From Chloroflexota bacterium (GTDB lineage Bacteria; Chloroflexota; Anaerolineae; Promineifilales; Promineifilaceae), in assembly GCA_014584575.1 (NCBI GenBank), contig JACTMP010000078.1, positions 112,279 to 176,278 on the forward strand: DNA of 64,000 bases, in the 5' to 3' direction. The notes under the pieces are model-generated. The model searched no databases. It worked only from the letters and a program-made list of their open reading frames with translations, and had not been told where the DNA came from. The position numbers and the translations under genes are program-made. Positions 16,642 to 23,905 of this stretch are shown here, one piece after another; position 1 is the first letter of the stretch, and each line of letters starts with the position of its first letter.

Positions 16642-18261
16642 ATGAGTCAACTAATCAGCCATATTAACACCAACAGTCCCGAATATAAGAGTAATTTTGC
16701 CCACAACCAGGCCTTGGCGGCGCAATTGCATGAACGGCAGCAAGAAGTGGCAGCGGCACGGCCGTCGCGCACCATCGAGCGCCACCGGGAGCGGGGCAAA
16801 CTGCTCGTCCACGAACGCATAGACGCCATCCTGGACGAGGGCAGCCCCTTCCTGGAACTATCGCCGCTGGCGGCCTGGGAAATGCACGACGGTGAAGCGC
16901 CCGGCGCGGGCATTGTCACCGGGATCGGCCGGATTCAGGGGCTAGAGTGCCTGATCATCGCCAACGACCCCACCGTCAAAGGCGGCACCTACTTCCCGGA
17001 GACGGTCAAAAAACATCTGCGCGCCCAAACCATTGCCGAAGAAAATTGCCTGCCCACCATCTACCTGGTGGATTCGGGCGGTGCATTTTTGCACTTGCAG
17101 GCGGATGTGTTCCCCGACAAGGAGCATTTTGGCCGTATTTTCTACAACATCGCCCGCATGTCCGGCAAGGGGATTACGCAAATTGCGGCCGTATTGGGAA
17201 GCTGCACCGCCGGGGGTGCCTATATCCCGGCGATGTGTGATGAAACCATTATTGTCAAGGGCAACGGCACGATTTTCCTGGGCGGGCCGCCGTTGGTGAA
17301 GGCGGCGACGGGTGAAGAGGTCACGGCCGAAGAGCTAGGCGGCGCGGATGTGCATACCCGGCTTTCCGGGGTGGCCGACCATTTTGCCGAGGACGAACAC
17401 GAGGCGCTGGCGCAGGTGCGGCAGATTGTGGCCCACCTGAACCGGCACAAGACGCTGCCCGTGGTGATGCAAGAGCCAGAGGAACCAGCCTATGACCCGC
17501 AGGAGCTTTACGGGGTCATTCCGGCCGACCAGCGCACCCAATACGACGTGCGCGAAGTGATTGCCCGGCTGGTGGACGGCAGCCGTTTGCATGAATTTAA
17601 GGTGCGCTATGGGCCGCAGGTGGTGTGTGGTTTTGCCCATATTCTGGGCATCCCAGTGGGCATTGTGGCGAACAATGGCTTGCTGTTTAGCGAATCAGCC
17701 TTGAAGGCCACCCACTTTATTCAGCTATGTGGGCAGCGGGGCACACCGCTGCTGTTTTTGCAAAATATCGCCGGGTTTATGGTGGGACGGCAATATGAAA
17801 ATGGGGGGATTGCCAAGGATGGGGCGAAGATGGTCACGGCCGTGAGCAATGTCAACGTGCCCCGCATCACCCTGCTGCATGGGGCCAGTCATGGTGCGGG
17901 CAACTACGGCATGAGTGGCCGCGCCTATGACCCGCGTTTCCTCTTTAGCTGGCCCAACAGCCGCATCAGCGTGATGAGCGGTGAAGCGGCGGCGGGCGTT
18001 TTGTGGACGGTGGGGCAGGCGTCGGCGCTGCGCGGCCTGGCCGACCCCACGCCGGAACAAATTGCCGCCGCCGAAGCCGAATTCAAACGCCCCATCCTGG
18101 CACAGTATGAACATGAAAGCAGCCCCTACTTTGCCACCGCCCGCCTCTGGGACGATGGCATCCTGGACCCGGCACAAACGCGCACGGCTTTAGGGCTGGC
18201 CTTTGCCGTCACTTTGAACGCCCCCCTGCCGGATGATCGCTACGGCACGTTCCGCATGTAA
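16642..18261 (+). CDS. mccB: Acyl-CoA carboxylase beta subunit (methylcrotonyl-CoA carboxylase type)
   Basis: A 539-residue carboxyltransferase subunit that transfers carboxyl from biotin to an acyl-CoA. Family patterns span the protein: SRTIERHRERGKLLVHERID, GGTYFPETVKKHLRAQ, YLVDSGGAFLHLQADVFPD and AAVLGSCTAGGAYIPAMCDE. FLGGPPLVKAATGEEVTAEE and FLQNIAGFMVGRQYENGGIA also match. The phrase QADVFPDKEHFGRIFYN and the length fit methylcrotonyl-CoA rather than propionyl-CoA carboxylases, so leucine catabolism is likely. The biotin-carrying alpha subunit is not in the window, so the operon assignment is open. Confidence 0.85.
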   Translation: MSQLISHINTNSPEYKSNFAHNQALAAQLHERQQEVAAARPSRTIERHRERGKLLVHERIDAILDEGSPFLELSPLAAWEMHDGEAPGAGIVTGIGRIQGLECLIIANDPTVKGGTYFPETVKKHLRAQTIAEENCLPTIYLVDSGGAFLHLQADVFPDKEHFGRIFYNIARMSGKGITQIAAVLGSCTAGGAYIPAMCDETIIVKGNGTIFLGGPPLVKAATGEEVTAEELGGADVHTRLSGVADHFAEDEHEALAQVRQIVAHLNRHKTLPVVMQEPEEPAYDPQELYGVIPADQRTQYDVREVIARLVDGSRLHEFKVRYGPQVVCGFAHILGIPVGIVANNGLLFSESALKATHFIQLCGQRGTPLLFLQNIAGFMVGRQYENGGIAKDGAKMVTAVSNVNVPRITLLHGASHGAGNYGMSGRAYDPRFLFSWPNSRISVMSGEAAAGVLWTVGQASALRGLADPTPEQIAAAEAEFKRPILAQYEHESSPYFATARLWDDGILDPAQTRTALGLAFAVTLNAPLPDDRYGTFRM

Positions 18262-18305
18262 GAGACGCTATACCTTAATAATGCGTGCGCGGGGTGCGGC
18301 CAACA

Positions 18306-18334
18306 TTGACAAGCCCTTTACTCTGTGTTAGCCT
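18306..18334 (+). promoter_or_regulatory. Candidate promoter of the cold-shock gene
   Basis: TTGACA at 18306-18311 is followed after 17 bp by TAGCCT at 18329-18334, a good -35 and a weak -10. Transcription from here would give a roughly 145-base 5' leader before the cold-shock start codon, similar in size to the regulatory leaders of cspA-type mRNAs. Confidence 0.45.
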
Positions 18335-18484
18335 TCCTGCCGATATTTACAAGTCAGGCTGCTTTACCAGGATAGGTTATATGGTCCACAAACCTCATCA
18401 GCCCCACAAACAGGCAATGAGTTTTACCGGATTTAGAAACATCAGTTCGTAATTGGCGGCCTGAAAAATTGGAGGTTTTTTAAT

Positions 18485-18700
18485 ATGGCAGAGCGTGAAA
18501 CTGGCACTGTCAAGTGGTTTAACAAAGACAAAGGTTTTGGCTTTATCGAGCGCAGTGAAGGCGGCGACGATTTGTTCGTGCATTACAGCGCGATACAAGG
18601 CAATGGCTTCAAAACATTGCAGGATGGCCAGGCTGTCGAATATACCGTTGGCCCCGGCCGTAATGGCTTGCAAGCCCAAGAGGTAGTTGTTTTACCGTAA
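18485..18700 (+). CDS. Cold-shock domain protein (CspA family)
   Basis: A 71-residue single-stranded nucleic-acid-binding OB-fold protein, acting as RNA chaperone. Both RNP motifs are intact: GTVKWFNKDKGFGFIE (RNP1 KGFGFI) and DLFVHYSAI (RNP2). A strong ribosome-binding site, TTGGAGGTTT, lies 8-14 bases upstream. It is monocistronic, with a bidirectional terminator at 18721-18754. Confidence 0.95.
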   Translation: MAERETGTVKWFNKDKGFGFIERSEGGDDLFVHYSAIQGNGFKTLQDGQAVEYTVGPGRNGLQAQEVVVLP

Positions 18701-18720
18701 CCAGACAGATTGAAAACGCA

Positions 18721-18754
18721 AAAAAATAGCACACCACCCGGTGTGCTATTTTTT
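18721..18754. terminator. Bidirectional Rho-independent terminator
   Basis: AAAAAATAGCACACC then CGGTGTGCTATTTTTTA: an 11-bp stem flanked by A and T runs. It serves the cold-shock gene on plus and the receiver-fusion gene on minus, whose stop codon lies at its right edge. Confidence 0.9.
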
Positions 18755-19919
18755 ATGGTAAAGCCGGGCTATGGGCCAGGAATAAATCCAATTCGGCCTG
18801 GGTCAGCGGCCGACTGGCTTCGGTGGCATAAAAGCCGGCTTCCCACAGGCTAACCACCACACCATACTCCTGCTGAATGGTTTGTTCAGAGCCGCTTTTG
18901 AACAACGCCGCCACCCAGTTTGCGTCCCGCCCCGGAGGGCAGGTAACAAGAATGTGAACCAGGTCTGGTTGGATGGCAATGTGATTAAGCACACAGCCAT
19001 TGGCGCCCGCCAGCCGTAGCAACGCCTGGCGCAGAGGCTCGGTCAAAGCGTCAGCCATTGGCTCTAACGGCCGCCAGACAATGGCATAGGTGACACGGCC
19101 GTGAACATTCCCCTCCCTGACGGCAAACTGAAAAGTCTGTCCTGGCAACGCGGCGCGGCCCTCGGCCACATCCACCAGACGCACCGCCAGCGAAGCCGCA
19201 TACCGCCGCAATTCACCCACCGGTGTTTCCGGCAGCGCCACTAATGTCAGCAAAAAATGGGCCGGCGTCTGGCAAGTATAGAGCAACAAATCGCCTGCCC
19301 GCGCCGGTAAATGCAGAAATTGCAGGCGTTCCTGGAGGGCCACATCAGACCAGCCCTTGCCCACGTGCAGCGCCACTGTGGCACATTCTCTTTCATTCAG
19401 GTCGCCCCAGTACGCCAACAATTTATGCTCACGGGCAAAGATAGCCCCTTTAACAAAACGACCCAACTCGGCCTGATGCAAGGTGCTAACAAGCACGGCC
19501 GTGTCCAACATCTGCCCCGGTCGCACCAATTCCACCTCGGCCGACTCACGTACATAAAATGGTTGCGCCAGCGCCTCTTGCATCATCACCGGCAGGTCTA
19601 CGGCCAGCATCGGTTTGATGAGCACACCCTGGACGCGCCCGGAATACGTCACCGGAATCTCCACATCAGCCGTAGGCGTGATCAGGATCAACCGCAGATC
19701 GGGCTGGATGGCGCGTAGGGAGCGTGTGATTTTAGCCCCCTCAGCAATAGGCACAAAGGCCAGGTCTTTCGGTGACTGTACCAGATGTAAACATGCCTCT
19801 TTGAGTGTAGGCACTACTGTAATGGAATAAGAGCCAATGCCATGCAAAGCCGCCACCAGTCGGTCGGCAAACTCCCTGTCCGGTTCTAAAATCAGAATAT
19901 TTTGCGCCATCTTGGTCAT
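18753..19919 (-). CDS. Receiver / Roadblock-like / inactive IS200-type Y1 transposase-fold fusion
   Basis: About 388 residues with three visible parts. Residues 1-120 resemble a response-regulator receiver (NILILEPDREFADRLVAALH, then LILITPTA and VLIKPM with the conserved Lys). The usual phospho-acceptor Asp strand is weak. Residues ~135-255 resemble a Roadblock/LC7 fold (GAIFAREHKLLAYWGDLNER). The C-terminal ~115 residues follow an IS200/IS605 TnpA pattern: TYAIVWRPLEP, IQPDLVHILVTCPP, ALFKSGSEQTIQQEYG and LWEAGFYATEA. The HUH signature, normally DHVHLL, is DLVHIL, so one metal His is lost. This suggests domesticated DNA or RNA binding. Start uncertain among GTG 19925, ATG 19919 and ATG 19910. 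Confidence 0.6.
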   Translation of the reverse strand: MTKMAQNILILEPDREFADRLVAALHGIGSYSITVVPTLKEACLHLVQSPKDLAFVPIAEGAKITRSLRAIQPDLRLILITPTADVEIPVTYSGRVQGVLIKPMLAVDLPVMMQEALAQPFYVRESAEVELVRPGQMLDTAVLVSTLHQAELGRFVKGAIFAREHKLLAYWGDLNERECATVALHVGKGWSDVALQERLQFLHLPARAGDLLLYTCQTPAHFLLTLVALPETPVGELRRYAASLAVRLVDVAEGRAALPGQTFQFAVREGNVHGRVTYAIVWRPLEPMADALTEPLRQALLRLAGANGCVLNHIAIQPDLVHILVTCPPGRDANWVAALFKSGSEQTIQQEYGVVVSLWEAGFYATEASRPLTQAELDLFLAHSPALP

Positions 19920-20032
19920 GGGCACATTCTACGGGGCAGCGGGGGTAGAATCAATAGATGGGTCGTGAAGAAGGTACACGAGTCGGTAATCGGTAAGCGG
20001 GGATCAGTAAGCGGTGGGTTGGCGAAGTTGGG

Positions 20033-22042
20033 TTAGCGGCGGCGGTGGAGCCACACGGCCGTGCCGACTCCCAGTACCGCCAGCCCTACGGCAGCCAGCC
20101 CTACGGCAGCCAGCCACCACCATTCAATGCCAACGGCATTGGCCGGGGCAGCCGCCGACGATTCGGCCAGGGGCGTGGGGGTGGCTGGGAACAGCTCAAG
20201 ATTGAGGATAATGAGAGCCAGATCGTGGTCGGTGGCCTGGTAGGGCACGGCCGTGTCCGCCGCGTGCACATCCGGGTAATCAGCGTTCAAGTGTTGGATC
20301 ATGGCCTGTGCCAGCGAATCGGTGAGCGATGGCGATAGCAGTATACCGTCAATAAGCTGCGCCGCGCCGCTAAAAACAAAAGTGTACCTTTCCGGCAAAG
20401 GCACAGCAGCCATCGCATTAGTCAAACGGCCGTCAGCCGTCATTGCCTGCATCGTCGGTGACAATTCGTAATCGTTAAAGTCCCCCATCACCACCACCCG
20501 CGCCGCCGGATCAGCCGTCAACAACGGTGTTACCAGGCTGTTGAGATGTTGCGCCTGGGCCAGCCGTTGTGATTCCGTTTCCAATTCCCCGCCCCGTTTG
20601 CTCTTGAAATGGTTGATAAAAATGGTGAACGGCCGTCCGCCAACCATAAAATCCACTTGCAATGGCGGGCGCGAAAAAAGCGGCTGCTGCCCCACTGGGC
20701 AAGCGGCGCCGGCGTCGGCAATACCGGTGTCCAACGGCGTGCAGGTCTGGCGCAAGGCAACATCTTGCACCGCAACCCAACGTGGATCACTCAACAAGGC
20801 CACATCAATGCCGCGCACATCGGCGCTTTCGCGGTGCGTCACTTCATACTCAAACCCACATGGTTCGGCCAAAGCCTGCGCCAGCGACAACAGCAGCGTT
20901 TTGTTCTCCACCTCTTGCACCCCCAACAGCGTGGGGCAGCCCAAGAACTGGCTGATTTGGGTCACAATTTTAGCCTCTTTACGAGCGATTTCGGCCGGGG
21001 TAAGTTTGGGTTCTTCGGCCAGGCCCGTGTCGTCAAAAGCATCGAAGTGGTTTTCCAGGTTGAAGAGGGCAATGCTGATCTGGTCGTTTGCCAGGTCAGG
21101 TGGCGCGGGCAAGGGTGGATAGGGCACGGCCGTGACCATCAAATCTCCTGTCTCCTGCTGCACCAGCTTAAACTGGTCAAAGTGATAAATAAGCGGCCCC
21201 GCTAACCCCGCCACACGGTCGCCGGTTTTGACGTGAGGGAACTCGCCACACGCCACATCGCTGGTATGCAAGATGGGCACAATCTGCCCGATGGGGTCGG
21301 CAAGTTGCTGGCGCACAATAGGCAGGTTGGCCACAGAAGCATCCACCACCGCAAAGCTGCACCCGCTAAAGGTGGCCCCCACCACCTGCGCCTCTCCGTC
21401 AAACGCCACCCGCATCCCTTCTAGCGGTTCAAAATAGGCAGCCTGCGCCGCATTGTCGGACGGCGGGGTGATGATGACCGGTTCTGGCAGCGGCAATCCG
21501 GTTGCTTCTACCGTGATCTGCAAGCCATTGTCATCAATCTCGGTCAGGCCAAAAAACTCTGTCACTCGACCACGTACCTGCACCAGATCGCCCATCTGGG
21601 CCAACGGCCGTTGCCGCCCCAAAAACACCGCTATCCCATCCGACGTCGCCGGGTCGCCATCTTCATCGCCGGGGCGGTCCTGCACAAACAGGGTGTAATA
21701 GGTGATGCCGGCCGCATTGCGGTCTTCATACACGCCCGTGACCACGCCGCGAAAGGCCACCATTTCATTAAAACGGGGCGAAACCGAACCGCTGCCCTGT
21801 ATGTCGCCAATGGGCGCGCCAAAGGGAGGCAGGTCATTGGCCGACGGCGTTAGTGCTAAACCGGGCAGGGCGAATACGGCCGTGCCCACATTGGCGATCT
21901 CCACCCACTCCTGACCCTCATCTGCGCCAGGTGGATCATAATAAATCTCGGTCAAGAGGATACGGCCGTCCGTCACCCCCACCTGCCCCCAAAGGCCCGG
22001 CAGCAGCGCCAGACCGACCAGCAGCCAAAGCCAACACTTCAT
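20033..22042 (-). CDS. Secreted, membrane-anchored nuclease: lamin-tail, OB-fold and EEP domains
   Basis: A 669-residue exported enzyme related to ExeM-type extracellular nucleases. After a signal peptide (WLWLLVGLALLPGLWG) comes a lamin-tail-like piece (ILLTEIYYDPPGADEGQEWV) and a YhcR-type OB fold (MVAFRGVVTGVYEDRNAAG, then GDLVQVRGRV). The endonuclease/exonuclease/phosphatase domain follows from IALFNLENHFDAFD. Catalytic motifs are complete: LLGVQEVEN, FINHFKSKRGG, VVVMGDFNDYELSPT and TDHDLALI. A C-terminal membrane helix with a basic end (AVWLHRRR) would hold it at the surface. The start at 22042 is chosen for the signal peptide; the longer frame enters a CTGCTCACC-type repeat. Confidence 0.82.
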   Translation of the reverse strand: MKCWLWLLVGLALLPGLWGQVGVTDGRILLTEIYYDPPGADEGQEWVEIANVGTAVFALPGLALTPSANDLPPFGAPIGDIQGSGSVSPRFNEMVAFRGVVTGVYEDRNAAGITYYTLFVQDRPGDEDGDPATSDGIAVFLGRQRPLAQMGDLVQVRGRVTEFFGLTEIDDNGLQITVEATGLPLPEPVIITPPSDNAAQAAYFEPLEGMRVAFDGEAQVVGATFSGCSFAVVDASVANLPIVRQQLADPIGQIVPILHTSDVACGEFPHVKTGDRVAGLAGPLIYHFDQFKLVQQETGDLMVTAVPYPPLPAPPDLANDQISIALFNLENHFDAFDDTGLAEEPKLTPAEIARKEAKIVTQISQFLGCPTLLGVQEVENKTLLLSLAQALAEPCGFEYEVTHRESADVRGIDVALLSDPRWVAVQDVALRQTCTPLDTGIADAGAACPVGQQPLFSRPPLQVDFMVGGRPFTIFINHFKSKRGGELETESQRLAQAQHLNSLVTPLLTADPAARVVVMGDFNDYELSPTMQAMTADGRLTNAMAAVPLPERYTFVFSGAAQLIDGILLSPSLTDSLAQAMIQHLNADYPDVHAADTAVPYQATDHDLALIILNLELFPATPTPLAESSAAAPANAVGIEWWWLAAVGLAAVGLAVLGVGTAVWLHRRR

Positions 22043-22094
22043 GGCAAAACTCCCTGTTTGATCCACAAATAACGCGAAAAGCACAAAATCTTCA

Positions 22095-22133
22095 CCCCTC
22101 CCCTGCTCACCGCTCCCCTGCTCACCCCTCACC
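22095..22133. repeat. CTGCTCACC short-unit repeat
   Basis: Tandem CCCCTGCTCACCGCTC and CCCCTGCTCACCCCTC units lie between the kinase and nuclease genes. Related units sit in frame near the start of the giant gene (32703-32765). Confidence 0.5.
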
Positions 22134-22136
22134 TCA

Positions 22137-23315
22137 TCATCCCGTCCACGCCAGATACACCATCAACCAAAGCGGGACGAGGCCGAGCAAAGCAATGAGG
22201 GCAATGACGCCCAAAGCAATAGCCGTCCAATCACTGCCGGGTGCAGTTTCCTGGGCCGGAATACGGATCACCCGCTGCGCCGGGGTGGATTGGGTCGGCG
22301 ATTCGTCACCGTCGGCTGGCTGGTAGTAATGGAGTTGTGTCTTCTGCTCAGCGATGGGGATGTGGGATTGGGTGGCGGGCACGGCCGTTGGCGGCGATGA
22401 TGCCGGCGCCTGACTCTGTGCCAGGTGTGCGCCCGCTATCAGCGGCGGCGGGTAAACCGTGCCCGTCTCCGCCTGGCCGCGATCCTTGTAGGTGCTGAGG
22501 ATGCGACCCAACTGCCCGGCGGTGCGGTAGCGACCCGCCGGTTCCTTAGCCAGCAGTTTGTTGATGATTTGTTCCAGTTGTTTGGGTACCGTGGGGTTGT
22601 AGATGGTAATCGGTGGCGGCGGCTCCTGAATGTGCTTGAGCGCCAGCGCCGTGTGCGACTCCGCCTGGAAGGGGAGCCGCCCGCTGAGCATCTCAAACAT
22701 GAGAATACCAATGGAGTACACATCGGAAGCGGGTGTGGGTATCTCGCCGGCCGCCTGTTCTGGCGAAAAGTATTGGGGCGTGCCCCACACCTGGTCAGTG
22801 GTCAACTGCTGCGTCGCCTGGCTCATGGCACGGGCGATGCCAAAATCGGCCACTTTCACCTGTTCGTCCCGCGTCACCAGGATATTTTGCGGCTTCACGT
22901 CACAATGCACCAGGTTGGCGCGGTGGGCGTAACCGATGCCATTGCAAATCTGGATGGTCAGGTCAAGGGCGCGGTTGACGGGCATAAAACGGCCGTTTTC
23001 CGCATACTGGCGAATGAGTTGTTTGAGGGTACGGCCGTCTATAAACTCCATCACGATATAATACCGTCGCCCATCCTGCCCAATATCATGCACAGTGACA
23101 ATGTTGGGGTGCGTCAGGTTAGCGGCGGCGTGGGCTTCGCGCTGGAAGCGGCGCAAGAAACCTTCATCACTGGTCAGGCTTTCTTGCAGCATCTTGATGG
23201 CCACAATGCGCCCCAGCGCCAGATCTTGCGCTTTGTAGACCACCGCCATGCCGCCGCTGCCCACACGCTCCAGCAGTTGGTAACGGCCGTTGAGAACAAT
23301 TGCTTCTTCACTCAT
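22137..23315 (-). CDS. Membrane-anchored serine/threonine protein kinase (PknB type)
   Basis: A 392-residue Hanks-type kinase. The ATP loop is GSGGMAVVYKAQDLALG with Lys in IVAIKMLQE. The catalytic loop reads HCDVKPQNILV, where the usual Arg of HRDLKPEN is Cys, so this is a non-RD kinase. The metal motif VADFGIARA and the GTPQYFSPEQAAG activation segment are present. A Pro/Thr/Gln linker follows and a single C-terminal helix (IALIALLGLVPLWLMVYLA) places the kinase inside the membrane with almost no outer domain. Phosphorylation targets cannot be inferred. Confidence 0.9.
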   Translation of the reverse strand: MSEEAIVLNGRYQLLERVGSGGMAVVYKAQDLALGRIVAIKMLQESLTSDEGFLRRFQREAHAAANLTHPNIVTVHDIGQDGRRYYIVMEFIDGRTLKQLIRQYAENGRFMPVNRALDLTIQICNGIGYAHRANLVHCDVKPQNILVTRDEQVKVADFGIARAMSQATQQLTTDQVWGTPQYFSPEQAAGEIPTPASDVYSIGILMFEMLSGRLPFQAESHTALALKHIQEPPPPITIYNPTVPKQLEQIINKLLAKEPAGRYRTAGQLGRILSTYKDRGQAETGTVYPPPLIAGAHLAQSQAPASSPPTAVPATQSHIPIAEQKTQLHYYQPADGDESPTQSTPAQRVIRIPAQETAPGSDWTAIALGVIALIALLGLVPLWLMVYLAWTG

Positions 23316-23379
23316 AACAAGATTGTAAAGTGACAGGTGCCAAGTAGCAAATGGCCGGATTTAAAAACATGAGACCACC

Positions 23380-23408
23380 TTGCCACACCACCGCCTGGCG
23401 ACTATAAT
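23380..23408 (+). promoter_or_regulatory. tmRNA promoter
   Basis: TTGCCA (23380-23385), an exact 17-bp spacer, then TATAAT (23403-23408). Transcription would begin about 15 bases before the mature tmRNA 5' end. Confidence 0.75.
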
Positions 23409-23429
23409 TTTGATGTTCATTAACAACCT

Positions 23430-23849
23430 GGGGATGATCGGTTTCGACGGGGAAGGTTGGTCCTGGGCTGCAAGCCGGGCACGCTTTACATCCCGTAAAA
23501 CTGGAAGCAAACCAATAAGTGCCAACACAAATGCACGCACCTATAGCGCCCTCCCGATGGCTGCTTAATCGCAGCTGCGCGGAAAGCGCTTAGATGGTTC
23601 CTTGACCGGAACCCCGTCTGCCCTGGATGCTCGTTGGCCTGAAAGGCGCAGGCGACACACACGCCAACGTGCTTCTTCCAGATGCCGCTAAGGAAGAAAA
23701 AGAGGCTCTTTCGGGAGCCAGCGGCCTGCTATCGGCTGACCCTGTTGGTTGGGGCGCCCGGTAGCCAAAGCGAAATAGACCAACTAAGCTTGTAGACGTT
23801 CAGCGGCCGAATTTTTCGGACGCGGGTTCGATTCCCGCCATCTCCACCA
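23430..23849 (+). ncRNA. ssrA: Transfer-messenger RNA (tmRNA)
   Basis: Rescues stalled ribosomes and tags the nascent chain for proteolysis. The 5' end GGGGATGATCGGTTTCGACG and the 3' end GGTTCGATTCCCGCC...ATCTCCACCA form the tRNA-like domain; the acceptor stem pairs GGGGATG with CATCTCC. The TPsiC arm is intact. The tag frame at 23521-23568 reads ANTNARTYSALPMAA followed by TAA, ending in the expected hydrophobic AA protease signal. About 420 nt, one-piece form. A strong promoter precedes it and a terminator follows. Confidence 0.95.
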
Positions 23850-23852
23850 GAT

Positions 23853-23886
23853 AAAAAACGCGCTCCCAATGGAGCGCGTTTTTTTT
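23853..23886. terminator. Terminator shared by tmRNA and the STAND ATPase gene
   Basis: AAAAAACGCGCTCC, loop CAAT, GGAGCGCGTTTTTTTT: a 10-bp GC-rich stem with A and T runs on both sides, so it can act on both strands. Confidence 0.92.
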
Positions 23887-23905
23887 CCATGAGCCAATTC
23901 GCCCA

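Noticed and set aside
19985..20017. Short-unit repeats as sequencing or assembly artefact
   Set aside because: The same units occur in many separate gaps with different arm lengths and within open frames, which is hard to explain by assembly error, though read-level checking would settle it.
23380..23568. A 62-residue protein at the tmRNA locus
   Set aside because: The frame is the tmRNA tag reading frame with upstream RNA sequence, not a protein gene.
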